From positions 88,749,986 through 88,813,985 of the forward strand of contig CM047426.1 in the NCBI GenBank assembly GCA_026168455.1: a DNA stretch of 64,000 nucleotides, in the 5' to 3' direction. Positions 11,171-24,220 of this stretch are shown piece after piece (position 1 is the first letter of the stretch; each line of letters starts with the position of its first letter). A program made the position numbers and the translations under genes. The DNA is from Theocolax elegans (taxonomy: Eukaryota; Arthropoda; Insecta; Hymenoptera; Cerocephalidae). The notes beneath the pieces are model-generated. The model saw only the letters and a list, made by a program, of their open reading frames with translations, was not told the origin of the DNA and ran no database searches.

Positions 11171-12240
11171 TGTTGCTTTCCAAGAGTTTGAATGTAATTT
11201 AAAGGGTTCGCCTGGTCGATATTTTATTCCGATCGAGCTCTGTTTCTTAGAAATATATATACATGTGAATAATATGTACGTTAGTGCGTGACTTTAATTT
11301 TGAGTTATTACCATGCATGTACCGAACGAACGGTCTACTCTATAAATTAAGTAAAATCATAATATTGTAACTTCGCACTATATCTAAAGGATGCCTCAAA
11401 TAAAAATTTCATTTCAAATTGCAAATACAAGCACATTCAGTACTATAATCATAATAAAATTATACAATCACATAGAGTAAAAAGCCATGTAAAAAAATGC
11501 ATCACTACAATCAATTGCGGTTTTACAAGGTATCAATACGTTATATAAGTAATATTTAATTTATTCAATTCATAGAATAACTGACCTAAATGTAAGAATA
11601 ATATACCAAGAAGCAACGTCAATTGTCATGGAAAATAAATTAAGGTTTCTGCGTTGAGTAACAAAGGTGCACGACACCAACGAAACCTCGAGCAAACAAA
11701 TCCCCCACGCCCTCTAAGAATTGGGCGGGTAAAAACGATGAATTTATGCAAGAGTGCGCGTCAGTTAGGGCAAAACATCGGTGCGCATAAATAAGAACAA
11801 GCGCCTCGCGACGGTTAGCAGGTGCAGAGCCCGCAAATGGCCCACTCGAGACACAAGGGCAGTGGAGAAAACGCGCTAGGGTAACTCTCTCAACGAGAGT
11901 TAGCCAAACTTAGGGAGGCCAACACACAACTTACGAACGATTCCCTCGGTTTTAGACAACCGTTACTTTCACCCTTGCGCTCCTCCACATTCTCGATCAG
12001 TCTTGCACTTCAACTGCGTCGAACGAACATCGACGCCTCCAACTAAACGAGGTCACGTACGGGGGGTGTGCCGAACAATATTGCAATTTATTTATAACGA
12101 TCCTTGGTGTACACACGTGTATGTTCGTATATCGAGTAATCGAAACCATCGGGTTCCCTCCGAACTTTATACCTAAGACTCTCGTCACGACGATCGAGAG
12201 GAGATGTACATTTGCATCTACATCAAGTTCAAATTTCATC
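11171..12240. other. Non-coding, mixed composition
   Basis: AT-rich to about 11640, then GC-richer to 12240. The second half holds the perfect hairpin at 11882-11902. An 81-codon frame (11997-12242, -) shows no recognised domain. Confidence 0.5.
11882..11902. repeat. Short perfect hairpin
   Basis: Arms TAACTCTC and GAGAGTTA (8 bp, perfect) flank a 5-base loop. Two further outer pairs (GG with CC) are possible after one mismatch. No terminator or microRNA match was recognised. Confidence 0.6.
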
Positions 12241-13406
12241 AATATTGTATTGACTTGATAATTTGTTTGTAACCAATATATATATTTATTTATTTAATGG
12301 AAAACACCCTGATGTAACATTGGCGTGTGATTCAAAATAAAACAAACCAATATACTTCCGAAAATTTAATTTTAAGAAAGGCTGGTCGTACAGTTAATTT
12401 TCCACACGTGTGATATAGAAATAGATTTTTCTTCTCGTGTCTAATTAGTCAGAATTGCAAGCGAAAGGTAATAGTGCATACCCAACGTTCCGGTTCCAGG
12501 ATATTTTAATTGAATTAGCTAAGTTTTAGATTGCCAGGGACAAGTACGAGGCGCGCTCACACGCGAATATGGTTTGCTGTTTCTCGAATTGCTTATGCGA
12601 AAACCGCAAGTGACGTAGGTTCGTACAGTACCGGCGGCATATAGTCCTTGCATACCCACGAATGTCAAATCGATTTCGTGGGGGGTTAAATTCAACTTCA
12701 GATTTCATCAACGCCAAATGAATAGGCTTCAACGATTATGAGAATCAAATTATGGGTATGGATTGTTAATTCCTAATGATCATATATTCAGTTCCTTCGT
12801 TTCATTGAATTCGAAAATAGTAAACCCAATACGTCTTTGTACGGATTGATTATTCATTTGAATAAAGGATGCTATCAGACTTCTCTATTTCTCTGAAGAA
12901 TTCAGAGTTATTAAAAAACGAAAATAAAACCAAAAAAGAATGCAGTCCCCTTGAGGTTCAATTTACTCGTAGCAATTCTATCCCAAAACAATACTTTTTC
13001 CAAGAGGAAAACGATATTTACTTAAAACTTCTACGTAGAGATATTTAAAGAAACTGATATTAAATTATTACAAATTCTAATAGAATTTAGTAGATTTGAT
13101 TGGATAGATTAAATGTAATTACTCTATATGTACTAATACCGTATATTAATTTTTTATCCTATATATAGGTATATAGGATGGAAGGAAAACGTTAACCCCA
13201 GTCACCTCGAGGTTAACCATTTTGGTAAAGCTTACTTACTCTAACTTCGCTCAAGTTTAACCTCAAAAGGATTAAATGAGAATTAAATTACAATAAATTA
13301 GTAATTCAGCTGAAACAGAATCTTTTGAATACTTGTAAGACTAGGGCAGAAAATGTTACAGAAAACAACACTTACACAAATTGTGTAACAAAATAATTTT
13401 TTATTC
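12241..13406. other. Non-coding, mostly AT-rich
   Basis: Contains the hairpin at 12655-12682 within a GC-richer patch (12540-12700). The remainder is AT-rich, with no recognised gene. Confidence 0.5.
12655..12682. repeat. Perfect 8-bp hairpin
   Basis: Arms CCCACGAA (12655-12662) and TTCGTGGG (12675-12682) enclose a 12-base spacer. It stands out from AT-rich surroundings. It could be a dyad binding site or an RNA stem; there is no direct evidence for either. Confidence 0.6.
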
Positions 13407-13536
13407 ATTGGTAAATAGTCGATTGTTGAGGCTCAATAATAAATAAATCCAATTTATTTATGTAAGTGCACAACGTTTCGTCTGCTAGGTATGCAGTTAT
13501 TTATTATTGACCCTCAACAATCGACTATTTACTAAT
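13407..13536. mobile_element. Near-perfect 40-bp inverted repeat, small element remnant
   Basis: Arm 13407-13446 and arm 13497-13536 are reverse complements with only two mismatches over 40 bases, around a 50-base spacer. On the minus strand the spacer reads GACGAAACGTTGTGC, similar to a GACGAAAC word that recurs in the ends of Penelope-like and some other retroelements, where it can be part of a hammerhead ribozyme. The matching CUGAUGA box is not intact here. About 15 bases just outside are nearly repeated (TAATTTTTTATTCA-like, near 13393-13407 and 13564-13578), which could be a target-site duplication. A foldback/MITE-like element or a retroelement terminus are the main alternatives. Confidence 0.55.
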
Positions 13537-16227
13537 TCAACAATGGAGGGTGAAAATTACAAATTAATTTTTTATTCACTTTTTATAATTTTAACAACAT
13601 AAAAAATGTATTTATATGTAATATTCAGTGTTATAAGAAGAAATAAAAGCATTCATCACACAAAGGATAATAATAGCTCAGAAAAGAGTGATACTAATGC
13701 TTTGTTTACTTAGCTTTGGGGAGTATAATGTCGCATATAAAAAGCATAAATAACGTTACCTTACTTTACACGTACGAAACCACCTTCACCAAAAAAAAAA
13801 TCCTCTAAGAATCTCATAATTCACAAAGATTATTTTTTTAAGCTTATAATTAAACAGTATATCCGTGGTAATGATAACAATTCGTTATATGTATAAAAAT
13901 AAAAGAAATAATAACAAAAGACTTTGATAAAATATTGTACTTTAAAAATAACATTAAAAGTTCAGTATTAAATTCAAATCAATATTACAAATATTATGTT
14001 ACTTCCATTGCTATAAATATACTATAAAAATGAACACTGAGTAAATATAAAAAGAAAATTCATTAAGTATAACAAATCTATAAAGTGAATATTATAAAGA
14101 TAAAAGGACAGCAAAATGCGAGAAAACGAGATATAGGATTGACAAAAAAATATAAAAGAATGTAGCCTAAGGCAGAGTATTTCAATTTTGATCCGACCTT
14201 CCGAGTCAAGGAAAAGTCTAGACCCCTGGCACTTCTGCTGGGATAATCCAGCCTCTGGTTGGTGGTGTAACGCGCAGAAAAAGAGTAAAGAGTCTGCAAG
14301 TTTGATCGCTTTCGTCGCGAATCGTTCCCATTTACTTGTGTATATATATGTATATATCTCGAGGAAAAATACAAGGAGAATCGAAAGCAGTAGGTGCAGT
14401 TCTCGTATTTCGTAAAATCGAGTTATAAGCCGAGGTTATACACGAGATACGACTACCCCTTAAGCAAGAAACTTTAACTTTATGCAGAAAGTATATTGAA
14501 TTCAGTAATCCAGTAATGCAGCAGCATCCATTTTAAAAGATTTATATTACAACAATTCTGATTAATAACGCCTCATAATTTCCAATAATTTGTTAATAAA
14601 CTTTATTAACAATTTTCGAAAAAAATTTAACCAAATGCATTTAAATCTTTATTTGGAAAATTTAATATTTTTAAAAAGTATGTATACCAGTGTATGTATT
14701 CACAATAACGTATTGTTGATTGTGTATTTAATAAATATGATATAGAATTATAGGATTCTGGTTATAAAATGTAATATTAAAATTAAATATTAACGTTTAT
14801 GGCTTGCCAAATAAGAAAATGGTATTAATTGCTATCAAATCATTTAATCATTTAAAATATAACATAATTTCATTAAGATTTACAGCACATGGTTATTGTA
14901 TAATTCATTGCTCGCTCCAATCTAGTTTAATCTACGATTGCAATTTCGAGTGTAACCACTAATCCATGCTTTACAAAACCAACGACTAATTGTCGACATT
15001 TCTATAATATATATTATAATAAGTACAATTGCAGTTGTGATGTATATTTCACATAATATAGATAAACGGCTTCATAATTTAAAGTACAGTAATTCATAAA
15101 TAAGGGAGGTCGTATTTTTATTCTGTTTCAAAACAACGCGCAATATCTATTATTTACTACTTTTCGAAATTATATAAGCATAGGAAATTTATTTGTTAAA
15201 TTTATACTGTAAAATTATTATTTTTGGACATTTGATCATCAACCTAGAAAATTATTATACTGATAGCCCGTTAAAAATTGTAAAAATATTACTTTTTACG
15301 TTGATTTTTCCAAATATATACCGTACTATCACTTCAAGTTTTATTAAAAAATTCTCTTCGTGTATACCATAGTAAATTTGATTTTTCTTCTTTATTAGCA
15401 TTGCGATCTCGAGTATTTGCCTCGGTTCATAGAATTTTCACGAATACATTAAGACAAGAAAGTTCGAAAAGAAGAAAAGAAGAGAAAAAAAAGTATACCG
15501 ATTCTAAAGATTTAACCGAACAGAGCGTATGCACGGTTCGTAGGTCAGTCAGGTTGCAGAGTGCATTATCTGACCGCGTGGTATTGTCGCTATTCGCTCT
15601 GGTCCGAGCTTCGGTAGAGCGTTAATGTGCTTTGTCCAACAACGTAAATAACAATAATAGTAATTTCGAATTTTCTCGCGATTATTCACGCTCATACCTG
15701 TCTTCCTCCCCTTTTCTCCTCTTCGTTCGAATTCCGTAGGTATTTAAACACATTAGCCCGTGGTAATTAGCTGTTACGATATTGTTTAATAACGCTAATT
15801 GAAATTTGTTATCCATTCAATACTGCCAGCAAAATGTTAATAAAACAATAATTCAAAATATTTAAATATGATTATTATGCGGGTGTGTCTTATATTTTCA
15901 TCGTCGCAAAATGCGTGATATTTAAAAAAAATAATTGTTTTGACAAAAAAGTATAATCTATGATATTTGGAACTTAAACAAAACTCTTCCTAAATTATAT
16001 GAATGGATGTGTATTTGCATGTAACCATGTATTCATGTTACTACAACAAATAACTTGGACAAACTTCCACTGATTTGGTTAACATTTAGACGGTACGTAT
16101 TAGTGTCTATGTATATATTACTGATGAGTTCTTTAAATTTTCTCCCATTTTACTATTATACAAATCAATTTATGTATACAGTATTTCAAAAAGTATGATT
16201 TTTATGTACACAATATATTTGGATAAA
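13537..16227. other. Non-coding, AT-rich
   Basis: Mostly AT-rich. A GC-richer patch at 14180-14460 contains TAATCC, a binding word for Bicoid/Otd-type homeodomains. A patch at 15400-15625 (+) is open for 74 codons but begins at a non-ATG codon. No gene recognised. Confidence 0.5.
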
Positions 16228-16475
16228 GTATTCACCACAAAATTGCAAAACCTCTTCCTATTATGCATTTAATGATTAAAACAATGTTTTTAGAAATAGT
16301 CGTACAAAAATGATGTGAATGTAAAAACTGGACAAAAAAGTACGTTTCATTGCAATAATTTGAAATGCATCGCTTTTACATTAAAAGTTTTAATAGACAA
16401 AATGTTTGTCTCATAATTACAAAAGTTTTTCCTATTATGCACTTTGCAATCAAAACGTTTCTTTTTTAAAAATAA
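16228..16475. repeat. Two diverged direct-repeat units, possible old DNA-transposon debris
   Basis: The stretch around CCTATTATGCA at 16257-16267 is repeated with substitutions around 16431-16441. Similarity spans roughly 16238-16300 and 16411-16475, offset 174 bases. GGACAAA or GGATAAA words nearby (about 16053, 16210 and 16331) recall the TGGACAAAAGTA ends of some Tc1-like elements. No transposase frame is present. Tentative. Confidence 0.35.
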
Positions 16476-16558
16476 GCATTTAACGATGAAATCAATGGAA
16501 TACACAGAATTTTCATTTCAACGTTGAATTTCAACGTTCAATAATCAACATTGAACAC

Positions 16559-16585
16559 TGTACATCAAACGTTTATTGATGTACA
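16559..16585. repeat. Perfect 10-bp hairpin
   Basis: TGTACATCAA and TTGATGTACA pair perfectly around the 7-base loop ACGTTTA. It lies just right of the diverged direct repeats and may belong to the same debris. Confidence 0.65.
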
Positions 16586-17390
16586 TATTTTTGTCTCCTC
16601 TCTTCTTTATAGCCCAAACAGCTGAATCTATGTTTGTTAATCCACTGGAACAGATAATAAACAATGTATTCAATGAATAAAATCAACATTCTTAAAGCTT
16701 TCAGGGACCCATTAGTATATTTAAGAGTTTCTTACCCAAGACCATCGAAAAAGCCAGAACAAACAAAGAATAAATGACTCTAACTATTTGCAGCCATGGA
16801 TTGCTCATTCGAATATTGCTGTAAATATAATTCCAGAAATTTTATATTTAGCTTACTAGCTAAATAAATATCGGTGTAGCTTGTCGATTCATTGATATCC
16901 TGTAATTTTGAGAGAACGTAAACAACGTTTGCTATGCCATGTTAGTTCTCGCGTGCTTTGATGCTGTGATGATAGGCCGTGGGAGCGAGGCTCCAGCCTC
17001 ACGCGAAATACATATGCCCGTCCAACCCTTAGCCTGATGGCGTTAATTGTCATAAAGGACAAATCTATAGCCCAAATATGAAGAACGAGAATCACATACT
17101 ACATACCAGTCGTGTCTAATGTGTAAAAGTAAAGCTTTTTATTGACATGGGAAGCGCGCAGTCGTTAATATTTTCACTCGTTCGCACTTACGTAAAGTCA
17201 TAATATGCAAGTTAAATGCATTTACAAACTAATTTTTTTTATCAATCTCAAGAATTTTTTTTAAAAGATGAATGTTAGAAAAAACTATTTATCTTATTTA
17301 TTAGAAATAACGATGCAGAATGCTTTCCATTTTCCATTCGACGGATTTGATAACGAAAGCTAGTAATATTTACGATCATACGTAGAGGCT
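16586..17390. other. Non-coding, AT-rich
   Basis: No recognised gene. A 68-codon minus-strand frame (16889-17095) crosses a GC-richer patch and has no known domain. Confidence 0.5.
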
Positions 17391-17800
17391 TGCACATGCA
17401 TAAAGTCACACACCTAGAGAGAGGTCGGTCAGCGTCGACGGCTTTGAAGTTCCATTGTCTCTTTGGAGCGTGTAATCCTTGGGCCGGTAGCTCCGCAATA
17501 TTCGCGCACGCGCGTCGCCAACTAATTTAGGATTCACAAAAGCTCCATTTCCCGGGGTATGCGGCGCTCGTGCAATTAATTAGGTGGGGTCGACCAAACG
17601 TAAAAGTCGAGAATTTGCGCAAAGCAACCTCGGTTGTAAGAACACTGTAATCCCACTTTTTTCGACCTCTTCTGGAAATACGCGTCACCCAAGGTAATGT
17701 TTATCGAATTGTTGATACTACCATTTAATTGGTCGGTTCTCCGAAGCTTTTGTCCTATGATTGGTCACCATTAATTAATTCCGAGGAACGATAAAATCAG
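17391..17800. promoter_or_regulatory. GC-richer island with homeodomain-type words, possible enhancer
   Basis: Information-rich sequence without an open frame. It includes GTAATCCTTGG (Otd/Bicoid-type TAATCC), CAATTAATTAGG and ATTAATTAATT (homeodomain cores), and ATTGGTC-type CCAAT words. Such clusters fit developmental enhancers, but short words are common in AT-rich DNA, so this is inference. Confidence 0.35.
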
Positions 17801-20460
17801 ATATCGAGTTATATTAACGTGTTAGATTAAAATAGGATTATTCAATTTCCTATGCAGCCAGTGCTCGAGATTCCAAATCTTCGTTTGGTAATTTTATTAT
17901 TACGCGTGTAAATTTTATACGACGGAACATCTATACACACACGGTGTGAGACGACATTAAACGACCTCCCATTTATTATTTTCTTACGTAAATTAATCAA
18001 ATTGCTGTAAAACGTTCAATCTCGTAAATAACCAATAATATTCTTAAAAATGTATCTATAATGCATTTGCTTAATGCTTTTACCCTAACAATATATTTCA
18101 TAATTGCTTCTCCATCGTTAATTTAATCTCCGAGTTCCAACAGGTCCCGATGGTACTTATCCCATACATTAATGTTAAATAATGTTAATGCATCGCCAAA
18201 GTATTGTGCAAATAGATAATTTACTGTAAAACATATAATTTAATTAAAATTTAATGACTTATTATTATTAATATTACTATATTGCGTAAACAAAAAATGA
18301 GCAGCACGCGTAGCGAGAGGCGTTTTAAAGCATAACAACAAGTACCATAAAATAAACTATTTTTTATAATAAAATTTCGGTACGTTGTATTAAAATTATT
18401 AAAATTAAAAATTAAATCAACTCGTAGCTCTTTGTGAAATAATAAAATCAAACTTGAAATTTAATTAACTAGACTTTTCTAACCAAAGTATAAATAAATA
18501 TAAAGAGAAACATTGGAAACGTTTAAACTTTAGTCTGCATAATGTAGGAAAGATTAACAGCGCTGCTATTCCTGCACTGTTTGACATAGCAAATGAAAGT
18601 CCAACAAGTGAGAAACGAGGATTGTGTCAAGTCGCTAAGTGACTGTAGAGTGATGAGAACTGACCTTCATTCGGTAGGCTAATTTCACTTCGTACGCCAA
18701 GACGTTTTACACACCTATCATAACAACTTACCGAAACTTCGCAAGAGCTAAATGAATCTTTACAAATGCTAAATCTAATATCTATACGTATATTTGAACA
18801 CACACTATCAAAGACACAAAGAAATATTTTTAAAAGACATTTTAGAATAAATTTACAATATTTGGTTAAACAATTATACCGGTATCTTTTAGCTTATACG
18901 AAATTCATATATAAACTTGCATCGGAATACTACATATAATGTACTATATGTATATGTATACTAAATGTACGTATAATTTAAGCATAGCAAACTTCGTAAC
19001 GTATTTCATCTTCTCAGAATTCATACATACTTGTATATTCTGTATAAAGATTTATCTTATTGCCTGTGTTTTGTTTCCACGCACTCTCTGATGATTACTT
19101 TGGTTGATGGATTTAAATTCAACGGAGCTTCTATTTCTCGCATAAGGTATATTATTTTCTGGGCTTACGCGTTTAAACTTTGATAAATAACATGGTGAAC
19201 GCGAAGCCAGAACGGTACGTAAATAAACAAAATACGAAAAAAAAAGAAAGCAAAAGCTAATTGTTTTTCGACAAGTTTCGGATACACGAATATTAAACGA
19301 TTAAACGCCATGTGATAACAGAAGATGTTACACAAATATACTAGATAATAATAATTTTGATCGTGCTATTATTACATTAAAAAGCATTAATTTATAAACT
19401 AATTTATCTATTTTCAAATTTTGTCAATTCTTTGATTCGCGAGTACGGGCTTTCGAACAGACTGAATCCCACGTAATGAAATAACCTTTGCTCGAAAAAA
19501 ATCGATAAAAGGCTAAACCGATCGGCGATTTCGTTAGGAAAATATTTCCTCCTCGTTGGGTCCAATCGCTCCGTCTTTCGACCATTAAACTTCTCTTTGT
19601 CGTTGGACTCATCAAACTTCACCGCTCATTACGATCTCATTCATTTGCAGAGTTATTCGAAAATTCTGACAATGCATAGGACAAACTAGAGCGAAGCAGT
19701 CGGAAAACAAAAGCAAGTAAAGGAAGAGCAAAACGAGCGCAACTGACGAAAGAAAATAAAAGTTACAGGGAGGGGGGGAGACAGGGCTGCGTCGCTCAAA
19801 CGTCACGGCTCGTCGGATGTGAAAGGGAGGAAAACGGGAAAAGATAAAGGATGAGAAAATGGCACGTAAATGCAATTAGATCATATTCCGTACCAACTCA
19901 CCAATTCGATGCAAACCTTGCAATTCTTTTTTTTTCACTGCAATTATTCGTTGCGTGTAATTATTGACGGGTGTTTATCGATTAACTGTACAAATTATTG
20001 TTCAGAAGAATCTAATATTGATGCAAATCCAATGTAACAATCATACATACATCCAATTTTAACATTTTCAAATAATTCATTAACAAAATACATTTGTTAC
20101 ATACTATATTGTTTAATACACATTTTTCGAATATTGTAAAAGTCAATTTTAACATTCTCGAACACATACATATTCTTTTTTATGTTTCACTTTGATATTA
20201 AAATAAAATGTACGTAATTCACGTTGAACGCTTTGTTCTTTATTTAATTTTACCCATAAAATAATATTAATTACAAACGTTAATTAGTTCCATCAATTTA
20301 CAATCCTCGTTTTTACAACGTACTTTTTAATAATAAGCGAGGGAGGCCTATTTTTGCTAATACTTGTTACCTTTTGAAATTCTTCGTACGCCTTAAGGTA
20401 AAATAAAACTTTCCACTCGGTAAAGGCATTTTGTCATAAAAGACACGAAAAAAAAGAAAA
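17801..20460. other. AT-rich non-coding stretch
   Basis: Short open frames at 18251-18451, 19404-19622 and 19612-19875 (-) have no recognised domain. The last is driven by a pyrimidine-rich tract. TATG-type low-complexity DNA lies around 18935-18970. Confidence 0.5.
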
Positions 20461-20950
20461 AAAAATGATGTAGCAGTATATATGCGAGAGGGAAATAATA
20501 CACGCTCGGCGCGTATTGTCTCTCAAGTCGAAAGAATCGACTACTCTCTCTGCCTACCTCTCTTTCGCTGTGCTACTATCCAGTTCGTTTCGTCTTTTCT
20601 GTTGCGAGGCGTTTGCGCGAGAATGCGAGCGGCACCTGAATGGAAATGCAGTCCGCGCGAGTCTTTTTACCGAGGCGTACGCACACGCCAGTGCAGGGGT
20701 TGCATTACCTTGCCTTTTCGCGTATGCGCCAAGAGAAAAGGTGTGACGAAAAGGCACGCGTGGAAAATGCACGAGAGCAATGAAGCTAGGGGTGCTTTAA
20801 AAAGAAAAAAGAGGAAGAAAAGAGGGATAGGGGATGGAGACTCTGTGAGCCGATTGTTTGCGCGGAAGGTTTTACGATTCTATCGGGATCACCGCCACCG
20901 AAAGATCGCTCGCGCAGAATCGTAAAGGCACCGAGTTATGGGGGATTTGA
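20461..20950 (+). other. CpG-rich island with an ATG frame of 147 codons, unknown
   Basis: A true ATG opens a frame at 20482-20925. The predicted product is very basic, with a KRKKRKKR tract near residue 110, and has no recognised domain. Two other frames are open across 20516-20772 (one on each strand), which weakens a coding interpretation. TATATATG directly precedes the ATG. High CpG content and a TATA-like word could instead mark a promoter or non-coding first exon. Confidence 0.25.
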
Positions 20951-23300
20951 TCTTCGCGTTTTAAGATAGGGTATTGTATGAGCTGCGGTATTAAAATACC
21001 CTCCCTGATGTCTTTATTCAATTATGCTTTCTTAGATTAAAATCTAATGCTTTTCGTGTAAAAGACATTTTTTTTTGTAAACACATAAATTTTTATTTTG
21101 AATTATATTTTTATAGAAAAACGTTTGAGTAACGTACACTGGATACAGTTTATTATTATTTTTTTGTGTATAAACATTAAACAAATTTTTTATTTGAATC
21201 TCGGAACAATATTTGCAAAAGTAATTTGTCCGAACGAATTGTTTCAATTTATAAATCAATTATATACTGACATGCCAATTTTCAAATTTAATTTATATGT
21301 TACATTTATTATACCGTTGTTGAATAATTAAACTGAATTCGCGTTTTTAGTTTGAATTCAAAAAATGTGATAAAAACGTACGGTAAATAAGTAAATTAAT
21401 ATTAATAAGTTTTATTATGTTATTATATTAATTAAGTTACATTGATAAAAATAAGAGAATTGACATTTCATTTAACGCAAAAATATCGTTAATGTAATTA
21501 AATAATATTTAAAAATCACGATCCGAAAATATACATTTTTGTTTCTGTTTATTAATTAACATATGTAACTTTGATTTTGATACGTATGATATCTTGATAT
21601 TATAATAAATACAATGTTAAACAAAGGTATGTAACCAGTTAGTTACATTTATGACATATTGCATGATAAATATGCTGCTTCGTGTTGATTATGTACTAAA
21701 AATTTAATTTTAAATAATCTCTGTGCTTTATAGGGTGGAAAATAAGTCCTAACAACATCTAAGTTCTTATAAAGTTTATAATTTTCGATAATTATACTTG
21801 CACACTAGAAACCATAAGCTTAAAAAGTTTCTTAAGGAAAAACGACTCGTGAATAAACTTCAAAACTCTGTGTAAAGTAATCGTCGAGTGTTCGTTAATT
21901 GTGGTTTTGAACTGATGAATGTAATTTATAAAGACATTCAAGACAAAGTGATAAAGCCTTTTTTAAACATTTCTTTAAGTATATATTAAATAATTAATTA
22001 TTTTTAATCATTTATATTTTTTACTTTTATTAAGTTTCTTTTTCAATTTAATTTAACCAAGTGAAAGTAAGTATGCAGCATTTACATAGTTTGAACGCTA
22101 GTGATGATTATAGTTCATGAATGTTTTTGTGTGTATATACATGTGTGCTGTGTGTGTGTGCTTGATATATCGAAAGACAAGTTTGCGCAAAACAGACTTA
22201 CAAGCTCGTGTATTATAAGTGTGAGAAACAGTTAGAAAGATGAGCTTAAAACTAGTAGCATCTACTGTTACTGTATAATTCTCATAGGCATAAATGCGTG
22301 TTGGTTTAATCTTAATAATAGATTTATTTATATTAATCCTCTTTACATAATATTAGTAGCCTAGTAATGAAAACACATCTTTCATTTTGGCTCCTTACAT
22401 ATTTTATAGCCAGATCTCTCTTCTACGGTTGCTCTGTTGAAAATCGTGCGCTATTTTACTAACGATTATATAGCTTATTGCTTTATCAATAATTTTATAG
22501 CGAAACGCATAGCGTTATGTATAATAAATTATATCCTAACATTATTTTTATTAACTATTTTTCAATAATTTGTAAATAAATAACTAACGATTGATTCATG
22601 AAAAACTACATACGCCGAAAAATAAAAAAAACTATTCTTTTATATTTCAAATATTATTTGAATTAATTATAAATTATTCAATAAACGCACTTTCAGTCGT
22701 AATTTTTTAGTATTACTTGTTTCATGTACTATCATACAGATTTTTTATTAGTACCAATAATATTACTTGTTATAGCAGTTACTTTATTTTTTGAAAGAAT
22801 AATATAATCCCTACATACAAAAAAAGGCTTGAACAATAACTTTTTATAACAAAGAAATAAAAGACAATATAATAATCGTCATTGGTCTACATTCATAGGA
22901 TTCAAGAATATATAAAATCCCACGTGATCCCAATTGAATAAAAAATAATGTTTGTTCGTGACTACATTGGGAAAATATACACACCTAAATATGAAATACA
23001 TCTGCATTTAGAACTGTCAGATATGGCAATTCTTTAGGAGAAGAAAAAAAAACGGGCCAACTGTATAAAACAGACATCGCGTGTTGCGCATTGACAAACG
23101 TGAATCGTCAACGCGTCAGCGTACACGTTCAAAAATGAAAATAATACATCCAGCTGGGTGGCAAATTAATTAACGTATATATATGTATATCATGAAGAGA
23201 CGGACGCAGCTAAATAAATTGACTTTGCAAACTGCCTGAATTTTCAAAGAGGTCATTCATACGCTGATTATATTCTTTTAGAGCTTTTTGCAATAGGATA
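20951..23300. other. AT-rich non-coding stretch
   Basis: Dense in A/T homopolymers with a TG run at 22149-22160. No gene, RNA or transposon recognised. Confidence 0.55.
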
Positions 23301-24220
23301 AATCTTTATTACAATTGATTAATATGCTGGTCCAAGTTTTGTACAAATATAATAATTAAATTGCGATTGAAATAAATGAATCGGCGCGTTTGGAAATTAA
23401 TTATTGATAATAAAATTAATCGAAAGGGCGTCGAATAATTTATCCGAAGAGTTATCGATAGAATTTTCATAGCCGCAAGTTCATTACTTAATGGTGTCAT
23501 ATTTAAAAGAACCTTCACGCGAACAATAAAGTTGACGAATCTATGTTGATACCAGTATCCAGTCAGAGAATCCCCAAGCGATTTGATCGCATCAAGAGAC
23601 TGAGAATTCAAATTTACAACCACCATTTCCTTCGTCCTGACAAAAGGGAGCCACTCAATCAATTTTAAAGCTTTGCAGTTGAAAACCACGAAGCGACTTC
23701 GTGTATACCCTTCTCGATCTCGAGAGGTCAGGGGCGGAGACGAAAACAAAAGGGAAAAAAGTAAGGGTGCGGTTAAGAAAAATGTTCCGGGAGCGCAACC
23801 GGCATTTGCTTTGTCAGTGTCGAACTGAGCCGCGGTAAATTTCCATGGCAATTTCTCGGCAACCCCTCTTTTTCCGGCGCCTCAGTTTTCATTTCACGAT
23901 CTGCATTCCTCACGTCTGGCGCCCACGAGCTATCGCCCCGCGGTCACGTATACAATTCGCCCAGATTCCTAGCCAAGTAAATTGCGAATGCTGAAGAGTA
24001 AGTGCCTCCGTCCCCTTTACCTTACGAATGCGCGGCGATAGAGGCGAGCTTGCAAGCTTCGTATGCTCCCGAGCTGTCTCGGAGTTCCGCGTATATACAA
24101 CGATCCTTTAACAAAAGATCGTAGCTCAGCTTTGGTTAAAACCGATTCGAATAGATCCCGTGCGAAAAGGCTCGGCTAAGCGAATACGACTACCGTATGT
24201 GTTGCTCTCTACTTACGATG
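23301..24220. other. Mixed block: long non-ATG frame and a GC-richer island
   Basis: A 180-codon minus-strand frame (23309-23851) opens at a TTG; its first ATG leaves about 107 codons. No domain, signal peptide or family was recognised. From 23850 to 24180 the DNA is GC-rich with CpGs and no frame, and may be regulatory. Confidence 0.3.

Noticed and set aside
13447..13496. Functional hammerhead ribozyme in the inverted-repeat spacer
   Set aside because: The GAAAC half is present, but the CUGAUGA core reads CTGCATA and stem I/III partners are not evident.
23309..23851. 180-codon minus-strand frame
   Set aside because: It opens at TTG, has no recognised domain, and its C-terminal half is the Ile/Asn/Phe-rich composition expected of AT-rich DNA.
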